From: Acanthosepion lycidas
Lineage: Eukaryota; Mollusca; Cephalopoda; Sepiida; Sepiidae
Direction of reading: 5' to 3'
Assembly: GCA_963932145.1 (NCBI GenBank)
Contig: OZ010574.1
Location: forward strand, 83,762,049 to 83,826,048
DNA length: 64,000 bases
How positions within the stretch are numbered: the first letter of the stretch is position 1; each line of letters starts with the position of its first letter. This document shows positions 33,610 through 46,889 of the stretch, piece by piece. A program made the translations under genes and the position numbers. The notes beneath the pieces are model-generated. The model saw only the letters and a program-made list of their open reading frames with translations, was not told the origin of the DNA and did not search any database.

Positions 33610-33980
33610 TATATACTTGAAAAACAACGCGGATAAAATAAGTAAAAGTTTATTGTACAAAACCAGTTCAATAAGAATAAAGTTAACAGTTATGCACAAG
33701 GTCGTCACATGTCAATCCAGTAGTGAGTGCTACTATGGGAACGTCGGTAGTTCTCGTGCAAATCTGAGTCATACTCAACAGATCCCAGCAAGACTCTGTA
33801 GTCCATTGACTTACAGATACTTATATGTAGTTACTACCTATAGTGTAGTCACTCATGGGGGTGACAGGTTATTCCATTATGCCAGTCTACTTGTTAGGAA
33901 GATCACAAGCAACAGCTACATGCCATACATTCCAAAATAGTATATCAGTTATGTATTATCTGATTAGAATCTCTTGCCTG
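33610..33980 (-). mobile_element. Possible LTR fragment, minus orientation
   Basis: On the minus strand the segment ends with an AATAAA polyadenylation signal inside GTACAATAAACTTTTACTTA, followed by TTTATCCGCGTTG. Upstream composition is less AT-rich than the surroundings. I could not find a matching end pair or target duplication, so the limits are approximate. Confidence 0.3.
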
Positions 33981-34239
33981 CACCCATGGCAACTCTCAGA
34001 TTAGAACCTATTTACAGTTGTATAATGATAATGCAAGGTAGAAATCCAGATTTACTGATTGTTCTTTTAGTCAAAAGCATGTGGAGCAGTAGAATGTAGC
34101 CAATTATAGCCTATATTGTCTAATGTCGGAAAATACATCAACAGACCATGCATTAAGATACATGACTTTCACAAGTGACATTAACCTGTCTCTTTTCTTT
34201 ATAAATGTGTGGAACATGCTAGATGTAGTTATTGGAGTT

Positions 34240-34565
34240 TTTTTTTTATTAATTCACCCCAAGTAAGGTCATAATGCCACTAAGACACAAAAGGCTATTG
34301 GGAGTGAAAGAGAATAAACAGACTTTAGAAGGAAGTGGAAATTCAATCCTAGACAGAAAAAAAGAGATAAACCACTGTTCAAAAGACTGAGGAGGAGTGT
34401 GAAATGGATGAAGGGTGAACTTGTCTACCCCTATCGAGATAAAAATAAATAAATAAAAAATAAATTAAATTTTAAAGTTTAGGCAGATTTGGAAATATAA
34501 TTGTAGATTTTAGAAGGCACTGGAAACTCAATCCTGAACAGGAAACATGGGCTAAACCTATACTT
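34240..34565 (-). mobile_element. CR1-like LINE family A 3' terminus, with internal repeat
   Basis: Starts with the family A end in reverse complement (TTCACCCCAAGTAAGGTCAT, then CCACTAAGACACAAAAGG). A sub-block around 34310-34385 is repeated at about 34495-34565 (shared GGAAACTCAATCCTGA-type sequence), suggesting a local duplication. Confidence 0.6.
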
Positions 34566-34799
34566 TTGTTCCACAGTCTATTTCACAGGAGTAGACGTTT
34601 ATCCCTCAGTTTACTAAATGATGATTTTAAAAAAGTACATTGCAACTACTTACAGGAATAACAACTTTCTAAAATTAACGGGTGCTGTACTCATGGTCAC
34701 TATGACTCGTTTGTGATTTTGAAGCTAAGACATCTTGAAAGCTATTGCACAAATTGTGAGCTTGGAAAACAAGTACTACACTTTCCCATGTATAGACAT

Positions 34800-35000
34800 G
34801 ATAAATTTCTTCTTCATCTGTATGCCAAGTCTCTTTAGAGCATGAGTGATCATGGCTCTCCACAACTTTGTATCTTTTTTTAGCTGTTAGTAATATTTGT
34901 CTTTTATCATCCCTCTTAGTTCTTGTTCTGCTATCTTTAGGTAGGTTACTTGCTCCATTTCTCTGTTTCTCTTGTTTTTACCCTATAGGCAAACAGTTTC
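34800..35000 (-). mobile_element. LINE 3' relic, family C
   Basis: The terminal part of family C in reverse complement: GAGTGATCATGGCTCTCCAC followed by TTGTATC, then the GTCTTTTATCATCCCTCTTA region. Short and diverged. Confidence 0.6.
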
Positions 35001-36344
35001 AAGTCACCCCTGGATTCAATAATTAGTAACTTTCATACCTTCTTTGGTTTAATTAACTCTTACTAAGCTAGGATGCTGAAAAGCTATTTAACCCATTAGT
35101 ACATGGCATTTTATTTTTAATGAGCTGTTACCTAAAATTTTAACTGCATCCAGCCTCAAGATTGCCATTAGCCAGCAAGGTTAGATTTGGCAAAAATAGC
35201 CAGAATTTTAAGAAAACTTCATGCAGAAATGAATCAATTTCTTTGCTATTATTATTATTGAATATATGACAAAAACCAATTGGAAAGAGAAATTCCATCT
35301 GGGCCAAAGTGAGCTAGTGAATTTGTTTTGAAAAAGAATATAATGTTCAGTTTTTAGGAAATTCTTCAAAATCTGGAGGATTGCCCCAAAACTTTTGGCC
35401 TATAATATATATATAGGGTATAATGAATAAATTGTCATCTAATTTATACAAAAATGAAAATAACACTGACATCTTATTTTAACATATATTTACCAAAATT
35501 ACACAAAAATATCTTGAAATACTAAAGATTAAATGTATTCAATTAAATTGCCATCAGTTTCAACCAATCTGTTTGCTTTAGGAATCCAGTCACTTGCTGT
35601 AATTTCATTAAGTCCCAACATTTCCTTTAGGGTATTAATCTCCACTCTTTCACCCTTTCAGTTACTTGTCTTTTGGAGTAGATAGCTCCATATAAATCTT
35701 TATTACCCACAATACATTTAATAGGGACACCATTTTAACTATTGCCAATATAAATTAATTCATTGTATAAAGTGGATAAAGAAATGACATGATCATCTCT
35801 CTCAATCAGAGCCACGGTTTTACTGGCTAATGTACTTCCCACAAATCTACCAAGTAATGGGTTAATTCTACCATCTGTCCCCTTCAAAAATATAACAAAA
35901 CTCCCTTGATTTCCATCATTGGGGATATTCTCAAAAGAAGCATCAGTAAACAACCTAAATTATACATACACTCCTAGATCCTTCAGGTGGAACTTTTTAT
36001 ATTATCTTATTTACTCTTTTAACAATCCTCAACAGTGCTGTTTTTAATTCAAGATGAAATGGTAGTTGCATAAAAAGCAATATCAGGATGGGTTTGTATA
36101 GCAAGTCAGAGAAACTGTCTAATTTTGTATCTGAATATAAATTTTTCTTTGGAAGATAAAGGTGAATCTTTCATTCTATGTCTACCTATGGTTGTTGTTT
36201 CCAATGTGTGGGCATAATACTTCTGGTTTAAAGTGATACAATCACCATCCTGTGATAGGCATAAACCTAAAAATTTGAAGGAATCACAAGACTCTTTTCA
36301 AATATGGAGAATTTTTCTCAGTTGACCAATAACTTTTTATCAAG

Positions 36345-36759
36345 AGACTCCAGCCCTATCCAAAGAAAGCCATTGATATGTATAAGTAAAATTCCTATTA
36401 AATATTGTGAATCATCCTAGAAAAATACAGCTGGATCTATTTCAGATACACTCCCACCAAGTATCTTCACAAAAGTTTATTTCTCCTTTTCATACCACTT
36501 CAGGGATGAATCTACTAATCTATAAACACATTTAATCAAGAGTCAGATATACTTCTCTTTGGATTAGCTCCTCCTGCAAAAATGCAGCTTTAATATCTAC
36601 GGAATGGATTGTTTGCTTTCTTTGTGCTATAATAGATAAAATAAGTCTGAAAGATTGCTTTTCACAACTAGAAGTTTTCTGTATTTCATTTAAACATTCT
36701 TTTTTAAATCCTTTGGGCACAACCCTGGTTTTTCTTTGAATTTTATTATCTACATCCAT
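36345..36759 (-). pseudogene. Copia reverse transcriptase with lost catalytic site
   Basis: The RT fingers and motif A region are seen at 36759-36532 (TRVVPKGFKKECLNEIQ, HSVDIKAAFLQEELIQREVY). Further 3', near 36430-36345, DPAVFF-stop-DDSQYLIGIL is followed by HINGFLW. In copia elements that position is the catalytic V-D-D, so both aspartates are missing. Together with stops this RT cannot be functional. Confidence 0.7.
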
Positions 36760-36857
36760 TATTGTATATATCTATCAAGTAGAAATATAATTTTGACCTA
36801 TGACTTCTACTTCTTTATACACTTAAGGATTCTTCCAATTTTCAAGTTTCAGCTGTT

Positions 36858-37589
36858 TTACATCACTAAAATCAACTTTATTAATATGGATCTTATCGGT
36901 AATTTGTACTTAGGATCAATTGTCCATAAGTCCCTAACTGAGCCAATGTCAATGGATATTTGTTTTCTTCTTAATTCATCAGGTTGTGTGTATTCTATAC
37001 TGTACCAATTTTTCTTATTAGTAGAAGCTTTACCAGCCCTACTCATAACTTTTGCTTCTTTGACACCCAGCTGATCAGGAATTTTGAAGTTGATGATTGT
37101 ATTGTTTGTCAAAGAGATTTTCTTATTATCACCCAGTTGGTATTTCATACCATTTCCAGTGCTGCAAACTTTTGGCTTGGAATTATTGTCTTTTTCATCC
37201 TCACTCTTTTCCCATTCAGCTATATTTGTAGATGGACAATATTTATTTTCATTATCAATATTATCCTTATTAATTAAATTTTGCATTTCACTTTCACTTT
37301 CACTTTTCAACTGTGTTTTGATTGGTTCACTTTCTTGATCAACATTATCTAATTCTTTCAATATCCTACTTTCATGCACTTGTACATAGGAAAAACCATA
37401 TTTAATAAAAACCATTACATTGTCATAGCCATTGACCCAACCAGGTCCATGCCATTTATTATCCCTCAAAAAATATACTTTTTGACCAGTCAAAAACTTT
37501 TCTCCTGAGGTTCTTATCTGTTTATGTAAAGCTTGTTGTATCATTTCAATTGATTCTGAGGCAATGAATCCTTTTCGAGCTTCATGCAA
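36858..37589 (-). pseudogene. Copia integrase C-terminal region
   Basis: A 243-codon frame: MHEARKGFIASESIEMIQQA, then KFLTGQKVYFLRDNKWHGPG and a WVNGYDNVMVFIKYG-like beta-rich segment that resembles a DNA-binding fold, then an acidic linker leading toward the RT. It is the longest intact piece of this element. The RT continues out of frame after a break near 36858. Confidence 0.7.
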
Positions 37590-37869
37590 ACTAAATATTT
37601 TCTTTTGGTTACTAAGAGAGATGGGAGATTTGGATTTATACCATATACATTTTCATATGGACTATATCCATGTACACTTAATAGGCAATTTTTAGTGTTT
37701 ATAGCCCAAAAAGTAGCTTTCTCCTATGATAAGTTTGTGTTTTATTTTATTTTATGTAAAGCATCAGTTAATGTGACATTATGTCTTTCAACTACACCAT
37801 TAGATCAAGGACTGTATACAGCTGTAGTTTTGACATGTTTTAAATTCAATTCTTACCTTTCCCAAGTTT

Positions 37870-37975
37870 ATTCGTGCATAAATGAAAGTAATAAACTTGA
37901 AAAATACAAACTTGGTTCTTTAATTTCTCATTCTGAGCCAATATCCACTACACCACCCCCACATCCAGCACTCCC
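37870..37975 (-). mobile_element. SINE family 2 fragment
   Basis: The reverse complement of CTCATTCTGAGCCAATATCC and ACTACACCA gives the tRNA-like head of family 2, next to a TTTCATTTATGCACGAA body piece. It abuts the 5' side of the copia remnant. Confidence 0.55.
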
Positions 37976-37979
37976 CATT

Positions 37980-40555
37980 GTAAGTTCTAATGCTTTCTAT
38001 CAAGTATTCTTGGTATACACATGGCACCATAGATTAAGATACATCAAATGTCACCACAATTTCAGAAGTTGAATATCCCACCTGATAGTTCATGTCACCT
38101 TGCCATGAAAAGCCAGTCAGTATTCATACTGATTCTCCAGGTGGCAAAGCACAACTGATATATGTCTGAGCATTTGCATAATGACAAGGTATAGTGATGT
38201 TACCTTTACATACTGCTAACCATGACTTTTGGCATATCAATATATATGTGTATACTTTTCATGAAACAATTATTAGTATTAAAAAATATATTTTTAAAAC
38301 TTAAGTTCTGTCTATAGCAATGCCTAAATGACGTTAATTCTGTACTTTCCTGCTTCGAAAATCTGTTTAAACTCTTGAAGAAAGCAAGAGTTTTGCTGTT
38401 GCTGTAAAATGAACAAACAGAGTCATGTCATGGTGACTTGTTAATAAACCCACGGATTTATAGATGTCAACTGCAATCTCTACAAGATGAAATGAAAAGT
38501 TTGACGAAACATATGAACATTTTCATTTTTATTTCCTTCTTATATATGCATACACACATATGTATTACTCCATTTTCAGTTGATTTTATTAATATTCAAA
38601 TATTTATTCACATCAAGGATATGAATAAACATGAAAATCTGAGAAAGATCAGACATATTTCTTACTTGTTAATCAAATATTGATTACCTACAAGTGTATT
38701 TTTTTTATTTGATTACCTGCATCCTTTATACATAAATCAATTTTGTGCAGGTATTTTTTGAACTTCTGAACTTGAGTTTTTGCCTATATCTATGCTATAT
38801 ATAAAGTGAGAGACAAACAGACAGACAGTTTATGTGAGTGTTTGTATGAGTATGAGCATACATACCTGTTAAATATGAACATGCATTTTTAATATTTATG
38901 AAATAGATCTCTGATTGTTTTTTATCTCTTGAAAACTTAACTCTAACCCTGTTTTTCAAGGTAAAATAAAAGGCCTCATGTCAGTGTCTCACCAAAAAGA
39001 ATGCCACAAAGCAGTTGAAAAACTATGTTAATTAGGTAAGAAACAATTAGGTGATAAAGCCCAGCTTATGCCTATGACATTTTACCCTCTCCCAAAGTGG
39101 ATGACATCCTTCAGTAATCTTATTCTGTCTCAACCACTTTGTGCATGAAATTCCATATTCAAATCATCAGACAAAATTAGAGATGTCTCATTATGTATAT
39201 GTAAATTACAGTGTGTGTCAGAAATACCTCCCGCATAATGGTAAAATATTAGTGATAATGGTGTCTTCATCTAGCTAATGTCTTACGTGGAAGGTATTTC
39301 TGGGAGTTATTTCTGCAATATCCTCTATTTTAGTAATTTTATTTTTACTTATATCAGCAAAGAATAGTCGCACTCTAAAACAGTTCCTCTCATAAACAAC
39401 TTTTTTATATATATAAACATTTCCTTGGCTAGAATGATTTGCAATATTAATTTAATTCTTATGAATTCATGAATGTCCATCCAATTATATGGTTGGCAAA
39501 TAATTTTTCAGTACAGAAATGCTTGTCTTGGTTTGAAATGGGTGAGGTTGCTCCCAATTTTGCAATGGGATGTTACTTTGTAATGGATGTAGATGTTTAA
39601 GAATTTTGATGAAGAAGTTAAGAAGTTTCTACATAAATGAATTCAATATATTCAAAAGAAATGGGTTTCAACACATACAGGAATTTGACATACACATTTT
39701 TATATAAAGAGTAATAGTTTATGAAGAGAAAAAATAGACTTTTGTGTACACAGCTGAAAAAGGAAGAAAAACATTTATAAGCTTTTCTGTTAGAAAATGT
39801 GTGTGTGTGCATGAGAGAGAGAGAGAGAGAGTTGAAATTAAGAAGAGAGCCTGCTGTGGGAAAATATCTCTCACCAGGGAGATGTCCCATTGTTTTGGCT
39901 GCTGCATTATGAAGCAAAAAGAGAGGAGTATTTATGTTTCTTGCTTTTATAGTCCTGAACAGAATACCTTGTGGGTGTAGAGGCAGACAAGGTGGTGGTA
40001 ATCCTTCTTAAGTAGCAAAAGTTATCCTAGTCAGCGTTTAATTTGCTTGTTCTCAATTTCAGTGTATTGTGAAGTGGAATATCCCATTGCATTCAAGACT
40101 AAAATATTTTCAGCCATTTTCATATAAATATCGAGGATTACGTCATAAACAAATATGATGCATTCAACAATTTCAATTGATCCATTCTATTCATTTTTCA
40201 TTTTTTTTTTTTTTTCAGAATTGGCTAAGTTTATTTTCTGCCTTCTTGACTAAATGAAATGAGAGTGTTTCTTGGAACATCAGTTTTTAACTGAACATAA
40301 CTTTTGGAAGCTTCTCTGATTGTTCATAATTTTGTTTTTCTTTCTGTTTCCCTTTCACACTAGTATTTAGTGATACACATTTTATGCCGGGTGTTTCAAC
40401 TGGTTCCCAAAAAGCTCAAAATTTCACACAAAAAAAGAACACACTCCTTATATATATACTAATAAGAAGTCTTAGTCTATTCTGTGGATGGAAGAATAGA
40501 ATTTTACCAATGTATAATTTTAATCATTTTTGGGCATTTATTATTGGCATGTAAT
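37980..40555. other. No recognised gene
   Basis: AT-rich. A (GT)n tract followed by (GA)n lies at 39799-39832 and explains the Arg/Glu-rich frame there. No coding sequence was recognised. Confidence 0.4.
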
Positions 40556-40559
40556 AATC

Positions 40560-41300
40560 AATGTGATAATCAAAAGACAGTGTTCATAGCAGACATGGAA
40601 AGGAAACTACGAAAGGTAGTGAAGGAAAGCATATGAAGAAAGGATTAAACATCAATTTCAAGAAGATAGAATGCATGGTTGTTAGCAAAATGATGAACCC
40701 AAAATGCAAACTATAAATCAAAGATACCAACATCAACAACTACAAAAATTTAAATATCTGGCAAGTGTTTGGGCAGAGGACAGAAGGTGTGACACTGAAA
40801 TCTGAAGGTGCATTGGAATGGCCAAAGGTGCATTCCAAAAGCTAATAAGAGTATTAAGAGAGAGGAAAACTAGATTAGAAACAAAGTAAATTGTACTAAA
40901 ATGTCCTCCTATATGGCAGTGAATGCAGGACAATTTCCTCAAAGATGAAGAAAATATTTGAATCAACAGAAATATGATTCTATGGAAGGATGCCAAGGAT
41001 ACCAGGCAACAAATATGTCAGCAATGACAAAGTTTTAGAGAAAATGGAAACAAAAAGAAAACTTAACATCAGAGAGAGATTTCTAAGGTATATAATGAGG
41101 AAAGAGGGCTTGGGAAATCTGATAGTCACAAGACATATTGAAGGCAAGATGGACAGACGTAAACAACACATAACATACTTAATGAATTTGGATGGTGCAG
41201 CAGGGTTTAGGAGAAATGACAAAAAGACAAAGGATAGGAAATTGTGAAGAGCCATGATCGCCTATATCCTGAGGGGACATGGTACATAAAAAAGAATAAT
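40560..41300 (+). mobile_element. LINE C-terminal tail, family C, longest copy
   Basis: Contains in order ADMERKLRKVVKESI-like, FKKIECMVVSK, MAKGAFQKLIRVLRERKTRL near 40820, a VLLYGSECRTIS-like block near 40905, and then KVLEKMETKRKLNIRERFL, RYIMRKEGLGNLIVTRHIEG and KDRKL in the open frame 40990-41247. It finishes with GAAGAGCCATGATCGCCTAT and TGAGGGGACATGG at 41290. Upstream RT is absent. Family C is an endonuclease-RT LINE of uncertain clade. Confidence 0.75.
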
Positions 41301-41456
41301 GAATGCAGCTTGTGTTAGAATAAGTTGAAATGCATTTCTGCACTGTGAAACAATTTATTGCAAATCACTATGTATACATTTAGTGCTTTCTGTGCCACTA
41401 TTCATGTAATGAATAAGGAGAATGAAAGTTTTAGTGCATTTGCTTAAAAATCAAAT

Positions 41457-41551
41457 CTTGCCTATGATATCACAAGGTACATTAAAATCTTACCTATGAT
41501 AACACAAGGTACATTAAAATCTTACCTATGATATCACAAGGTACATTAAAA
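41457..41551. repeat. 32-bp tandem repeat, 3 units
   Basis: Units beginning CTT(G/A)CCTATGATATCACAA start at 41457, 41489 and 41521, exactly 32 bp apart and nearly identical, so the amplification is recent relative to the surrounding LINE decay. Confidence 0.9.
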
Positions 41552-41559
41552 ACTAGGTT

Positions 41560-43318
41560 GATATAAACAATTAAATTTAGAAGAGAAAAAGATTCAAAGT
41601 ATTATTATATTTGTACAGTTCATTTTTTTTAAAAAATGAGACAAAATTTCTTTCTGCAAAATACTATCACATATGCAGCCTTTCATAAAGCTGAAATATA
41701 GCATATTCGATATTGTTACTTGACTAGAAAGTGTCTTAGATGGTGTGATCAAAAGATGTGTTTTATATTCAGTAACATGAAACAATTATGTAACCAAACC
41801 AGTAGATGTGAATCCTGAAAGATATTTGTATGTATATCATTTACTAAGCTTAGTTTATTATAGCACAAGGCCAAATAGTGAAATTTCCTCTGATCAATTA
41901 TGTTGTTCCAATCCTTCAAATGGAGATGATATACTTCCTTGATGATCAGCATTCAAAATTCTGAACTATTCCTGTGTTCAAATGTTCACCACAATCAACA
42001 CTAAGAAATATGAAACAACTTCAGTTATCAGGATATCAAATACATGTCATTTACTAAGCTTAACTTCATGCAATATATTTAGAAATCTTACTTGACTAAA
42101 GAGGGTTATGGATGATATGATCAAAGGACATGACTCTTTTGTTCAATGATGTTATGTGCTTGAAGACATGATGTATCTCTAATCATGTAGCCAATTAAGT
42201 ACCTGTTATATGCTGATATAGATTTTGCTTGTGAACGCATGAATAAAATAACCAATAACAATTTAACATACATTAGTATTTAGAGTGTAAACATTCACTT
42301 GTCTCTGCTTTTTGAATGTTCAGTACTTTGGGAACATATTGTGCAAGGCAGTTAAACATGATTAAATGTTATAACTTAAAGAATTTTATGTATCTTTTGC
42401 TTGTTTCAAGATGAAGTTGGAGACTATATTCTCAACATGGCTGCTGACCAGCATGAGTTTAATTTTATACTGATAGCAGAGAGATAAGATAACACTATTT
42501 GGGCAGATCAGCCAATATGGAGAGAGAGGAGGACCTATGCACTGAGTCAGAAATGCTTCTGAAAGTAAAAAACTGCAAAAGAAATGGTGAAGATTTTCCT
42601 TGTTTTATATATATTTCTTTTCATTTTAGTTTGTTTTTTTCCTTTTTTAGAAATATGGGTTCTCTTGGTCAATACAGAGAATAAAAAGGTGATAATATTT
42701 TTTCAGGACCTCATGTTGGCTTTTCTGATCTACTGAGGTTCAAAGACAGAGTTACATCAAAGATGTACAATGTTTTTGTTTTTCATGCACAACCTTCATT
42801 GAATCTCTAATCATTCAGGTTGTTTTTGGAAGAATTGACATTATACAGTCGTATTGGAGATGACAACAGTATTTGATTCAATACACAACATCAAGTTAAT
42901 TTTGCAATGAGGAGATCTTGTCTTTTGTCCACTCTTTCTTTCTCTATTCTCTGAATTAAATAAGAATTGACATTAAACAAACAACTTATTGTCACTCACC
43001 CATTCACTATCTAATTTAGCATCTTCTTTTCTGGATACAAAATTGAAATGTTTTGGAAACCCACTTTGACACTTCTCCATATTACTCTATCTAGGGTCAC
43101 GTCTTCTTTCAACTTCAGTTCTTTGAGGTCATTGTTGATACCTCTTCAAGTCTTTTTCACCTCTCCTTTGACTTACTTCAGTGCTCAAACCATCATAGTA
43201 TTTAGGTTTGCCAGCAATAAATCCAAAGGAGGAACAGCAAGATATTCATAAAATAAGACCATGATAACAGTAGAATAATCATATTGTATCATCTATGTTG
43301 TATTTTTTCATAAGCCCA
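41560..43318. other. No recognised gene
   Basis: AT-rich. No motif or element end was recognised. Confidence 0.4.
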
Positions 43319-44195
43319 ATATATATATATATATATATATATATAACTTTAAAAATCGGGAGATTAATTGAATATACGACCTTGGCAATACTTTTCAAAT
43401 GACCACCTTAATGCCGTATTTAAAAAAAAAAACTTTAAGAATGCTACATTATTATTTTTCAAAAATAAATAAACAGGCACAGGACAATTGAAAAAGTGGA
43501 TGTTGAGTGTAATAGAAAGGAAGGTGGTATGGAGAAGAAAGAAGAAAAAAAAAAAGAAGGGTGATGAAAAGAAAAGAAAGAAACAGGAATGCAAGTCTAT
43601 TGTAAATGTATACAGAAGAGAAGAAGAAAAGCAAACGTGTAACTTAATTGTAAGAAAGGATGAGGATGTATCTTAAGAATAATAGTGGGATTTTAAATTA
43701 GATTTTTTTTTATCCGGCCTCATATTCACTTAATAAAAATTTTCTGATATGAAGGCAAGGACTTAAAATTTCAGATATTTGGTTTAAGAGATTTTTTTGA
43801 TTCGGAAATGTCATAATTGCTAATTTCTCACATTGACATAGTTTGCAAATGCAGGTATGGTTGTTATATGTTTTTTCCTTTTTTTAAAGATAATGTGGAT
43901 CTGATCATAAGGTGGAAAATTTTTAAAAAGTTAAAACCATATAACAACCATATAAATATTTTTACAAACTTTGGAGGCAAGTTCCTCTTATCAAAACAAT
44001 GACAAAAGTCCATATAAACATATGTCCACAAATCGTTAATTTTTGAGTTAAGTTTAAAGTTTATGGTAGGTACTTTTAAATTTACAATCCAAAATAGGAT
44101 CCAAAAATACTTTTACAAGAAGGATAGACATGGTAGCATTGAATCTAGGAGGCATCAGGAGGAAGAACTTCAAGAGAAATCCATGAAATCTTTAG

Positions 44196-44250
<55 letters not shown>

Positions 44251-44839
44251 GTCATAAATGCTCAAGATCTATATATATTCCTGAATAATAATTACATCAA
44301 ACATACCACCTACTTTGTATTAGGACCCATATAAACAGATGTGGAAACCTAGCAAGCTCTCTCTGTATCATACTTGTGAAAAGTACAACCATACGAGACT
44401 CATCCACATGCAAAAAATGGTTAAAATAAAGAGTAAGTTAATAATAAAAAAAAACAAGTCAACTCTCAATAATATCAACTTTGAACATGACCGCAACATG
44501 GTGACCATGTTTGGAAATCTAAAAAACATTCTCATTTGTATATATATGTATATAAAAAATTTTTTAAATTGTCACAAAAATATTCTTGATAATAGCTAAT
44601 CAACTGGTTGAAAGTGTCATAATCACAGATCACTTGGACAGTTTTTACCCACTATGTCCAGAAAAGAAATCACTTATATGAATGCAAGAAAGATTCAATA
44701 AAAAACTTAATCTCAGTATCTTGCCAGTTGTCTGTGATGAAACTTGTATAAAAGAGGGATTGTTGTCCAAATACACAATTATATAATGCTGAATATAACA
44801 TCAATCAGCTAAGTGACAAATTCCACATTTGTATTAATC

Positions 44840-44877
<38 letters not shown>

Positions 44878-45240
44878 ATATATAGAAAATAGGAAAGAAC
44901 TGGTCAGGTAAATAATCCAAAGTTCTTTAGTATTTTTGTTATTTTTAAAAAATAGTGCTCGATACAAAAGTAGAGCATAAATATAATTATTTATTTAAAA
45001 ATATGATTCCAACATGCTACATAAGAGTTCTCATGTTTCAAAACAAGAGCCGAAAACTTCAATATAATTATTTGAATTATTTTGAATTAAAGTAAGCTCT
45101 GTTCCATCTTCAAGCAAAATTTTTTTTGGAATCAAATATATATATATATATGAAATTATTACATTTGTGGCTAGTCTGTCTCCAGTGTTTAACATGTATA
45201 ATAGCAAGTTAACTGAAAAGTGTTCCATTTAACAGTGGTA
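43319..45240. repeat. AT-rich tract with several (TA)n arrays
   Basis: (TA)n arrays at about 43320-43345, 44211-44247 (preceded by an A14 run) and 44843-44874, with a shorter one at 45138-45151. Purine-rich DNA at 43520-43620 generates Lys/Arg- or Phe-rich shadow frames. No gene recognised between arrays. Confidence 0.6.
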
Positions 45241-45244
45241 GGAT

Positions 45245-45930
45245 ATTCCTATTGTGAGCAGACATTTTTACATATGTCCACATGAATGGTAATGGACACG
45301 AGGCTACATGGCTGTATCTGATAGCGTTTCCAGACTGAATTCAGCTGAGTCATCCAACCTTTGCTGCTGTTTATCATCACGTTGCTGAGACATGATCTGT
45401 GGCACCTCAAACTATGATTAATGTGTGGGCTGGAATTGTAGGTGACTGTCTGGTAGGTCCATATGTTCTCTCAGCATGTCTTACAGGAGCTGTCTACAGG
45501 GACTTTTCTTGAACACACTTCCAGGCCTGATATAGGATAAACCTCTGCTAATACGAAGACAGATGTGGTTGATGAATGATAGGATGCCAGCACATTTTAG
45601 TCATGTTTTTCGTTAGCACCAGCTGACATTTTCCATGAAAGATGGATAGGTAGAGGAGGACTAGTTCCATGGCTTGCACATTAACCCGAACTCAATCCTT
45701 TGGATTCTTATCTTTGGGACCACCTAAAACCATTCGACACCATGTGGGAATATCTGAAAGGATCCACCAGTCAATGATCCGGAGGACATTTTGAACATTT
45801 GAGTTGTTCTGTTGAGGTACAATGATGGCCTTTTGAATACATGTCTATATGTATATGTTTATATATTCACATTTTACCTTGTTTTGGTGTCAGGAATCCA
45901 CCCCCAAAGTTTGTAAACATATTTTTGATA
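45245..45930 (+). mobile_element. Mariner/Tc1-superfamily transposase remnant (DD34D-like)
   Basis: The plus strand reads, over several frames, INVWAGIVGDCLVGPYVL, LTGAVYRDFS, MWLMNDRMPAHFSHVF and NPELNPLDSYLWDHLKPFD. The acidic residue of the NDRMPAHF block and the Asp of NPLD fall where DDE transposases have catalytic residues. Stops and at least two frameshifts break it, and no terminal repeats were identified. It is followed directly by a (TA)n array. Confidence 0.75.
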
Positions 45931-45934
45931 TAGC

Positions 45935-45938
<4 letters not shown>

Positions 45939-45984
<46 letters not shown>

Positions 45985-46213
45985 CAGTCAGTTTTGGCAT
46001 ATATAGAAATACTTCTGCATAGTTAATTTTTTTCTACACTTCAATTTCTGTATATCTGAGTTCTTTCAACATTTATAGATTTTGCTGAAATATGTAAATT
46101 GCTCTCTGATCATTTGCTCTACAATTAATTGCTTTTATGTCATATTATTTAGATCTTCATAGAAATATATATTCCCAAAATTATACCTTTACCCCACCAC
46201 ACATACATATATA

Positions 46214-46268
<55 letters not shown>
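45939..46268. repeat. Two (TA)n arrays
   Basis: Long TA arrays at about 45939-45981 and 46218-46268, separated by about 235 bp of AT-rich unique sequence. Confidence 0.9.
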
Positions 46269-46269
<1 letters not shown>

Positions 46270-46270
<1 letters not shown>

Positions 46271-46889
46271 CTAATATTTTTTATTTTGTGCTTTTGAAAT
46301 TTGTCAAATTATAGCATCCGATGATTTTCTGGGGCAGCTCATATTAGATCAGCTTGACACACCCCAAGGATTTTGTAAACCCCAAAATAAAAATCCAGCA
46401 AAATCCTTTATTCCATTTACTTATTTATTTTTTTGGGAAGGGTGGGGGGGTTCGTGGTGGAGAATGGGGGATAAGTTGGTGTGTTCAAGAATCCTTTAAT
46501 TAATGGTGTGTCTCCTTGCCAGCTTCTTTTTACCTTTAAGAATTTGCTCCATTAGAGAATGTCAGTTATTTCTAAAGGCAACAGAGAAACCTTTTTATGT
46601 TATTATTGGATCATTTTGGCACTGAGTTTTGGATTTCAAATCATTAGCAGAAATTTATTTTACCACAATGTAACCTCGACCACAAATAATCAATACATGT
46701 TTTAAATGATGGGGGTGTATGTACATCTATCTGAAAAGCCTGGCATTACCCAAATATCATTGATCTGTTCATTGCCCACGTTTCCTGAGAAGCTAGTTGT
46801 GGGCTGCTTGATTTTATTCCTCACATCATGAGTTCTGTAATTCTGATGGGTTATGGAACTCATGACATTATGTATAAAATCATTATATG
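46270..46889. other. No recognised gene
   Basis: Contains a G-rich patch at 46437-46470. Nothing else recognised. Confidence 0.4.

Larger units (their letters stand above)
35530..37870 (-). mobile_element. Ty1/copia retrotransposon pol, degraded
   Basis: The minus strand carries, in copia order, the end of the integrase core (NGVVERHNVTLTDALHKI near 37800), the integrase C-terminal region, reverse transcriptase, RNase H (TDASFENIPNDGNQGSFVIF at 35953-35860) and the pol tail (EITASDWIPKANRLVETDG near 35600). Many stops and frameshifts are present. No LTR was found at either side, so the ends are lost or diverged. Confidence 0.8.

Noticed and set aside
37584..38072. 162-codon plus-strand frame
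   Set aside because: It is antisense to the copia integrase and to a SINE head, with no plus-strand motif.
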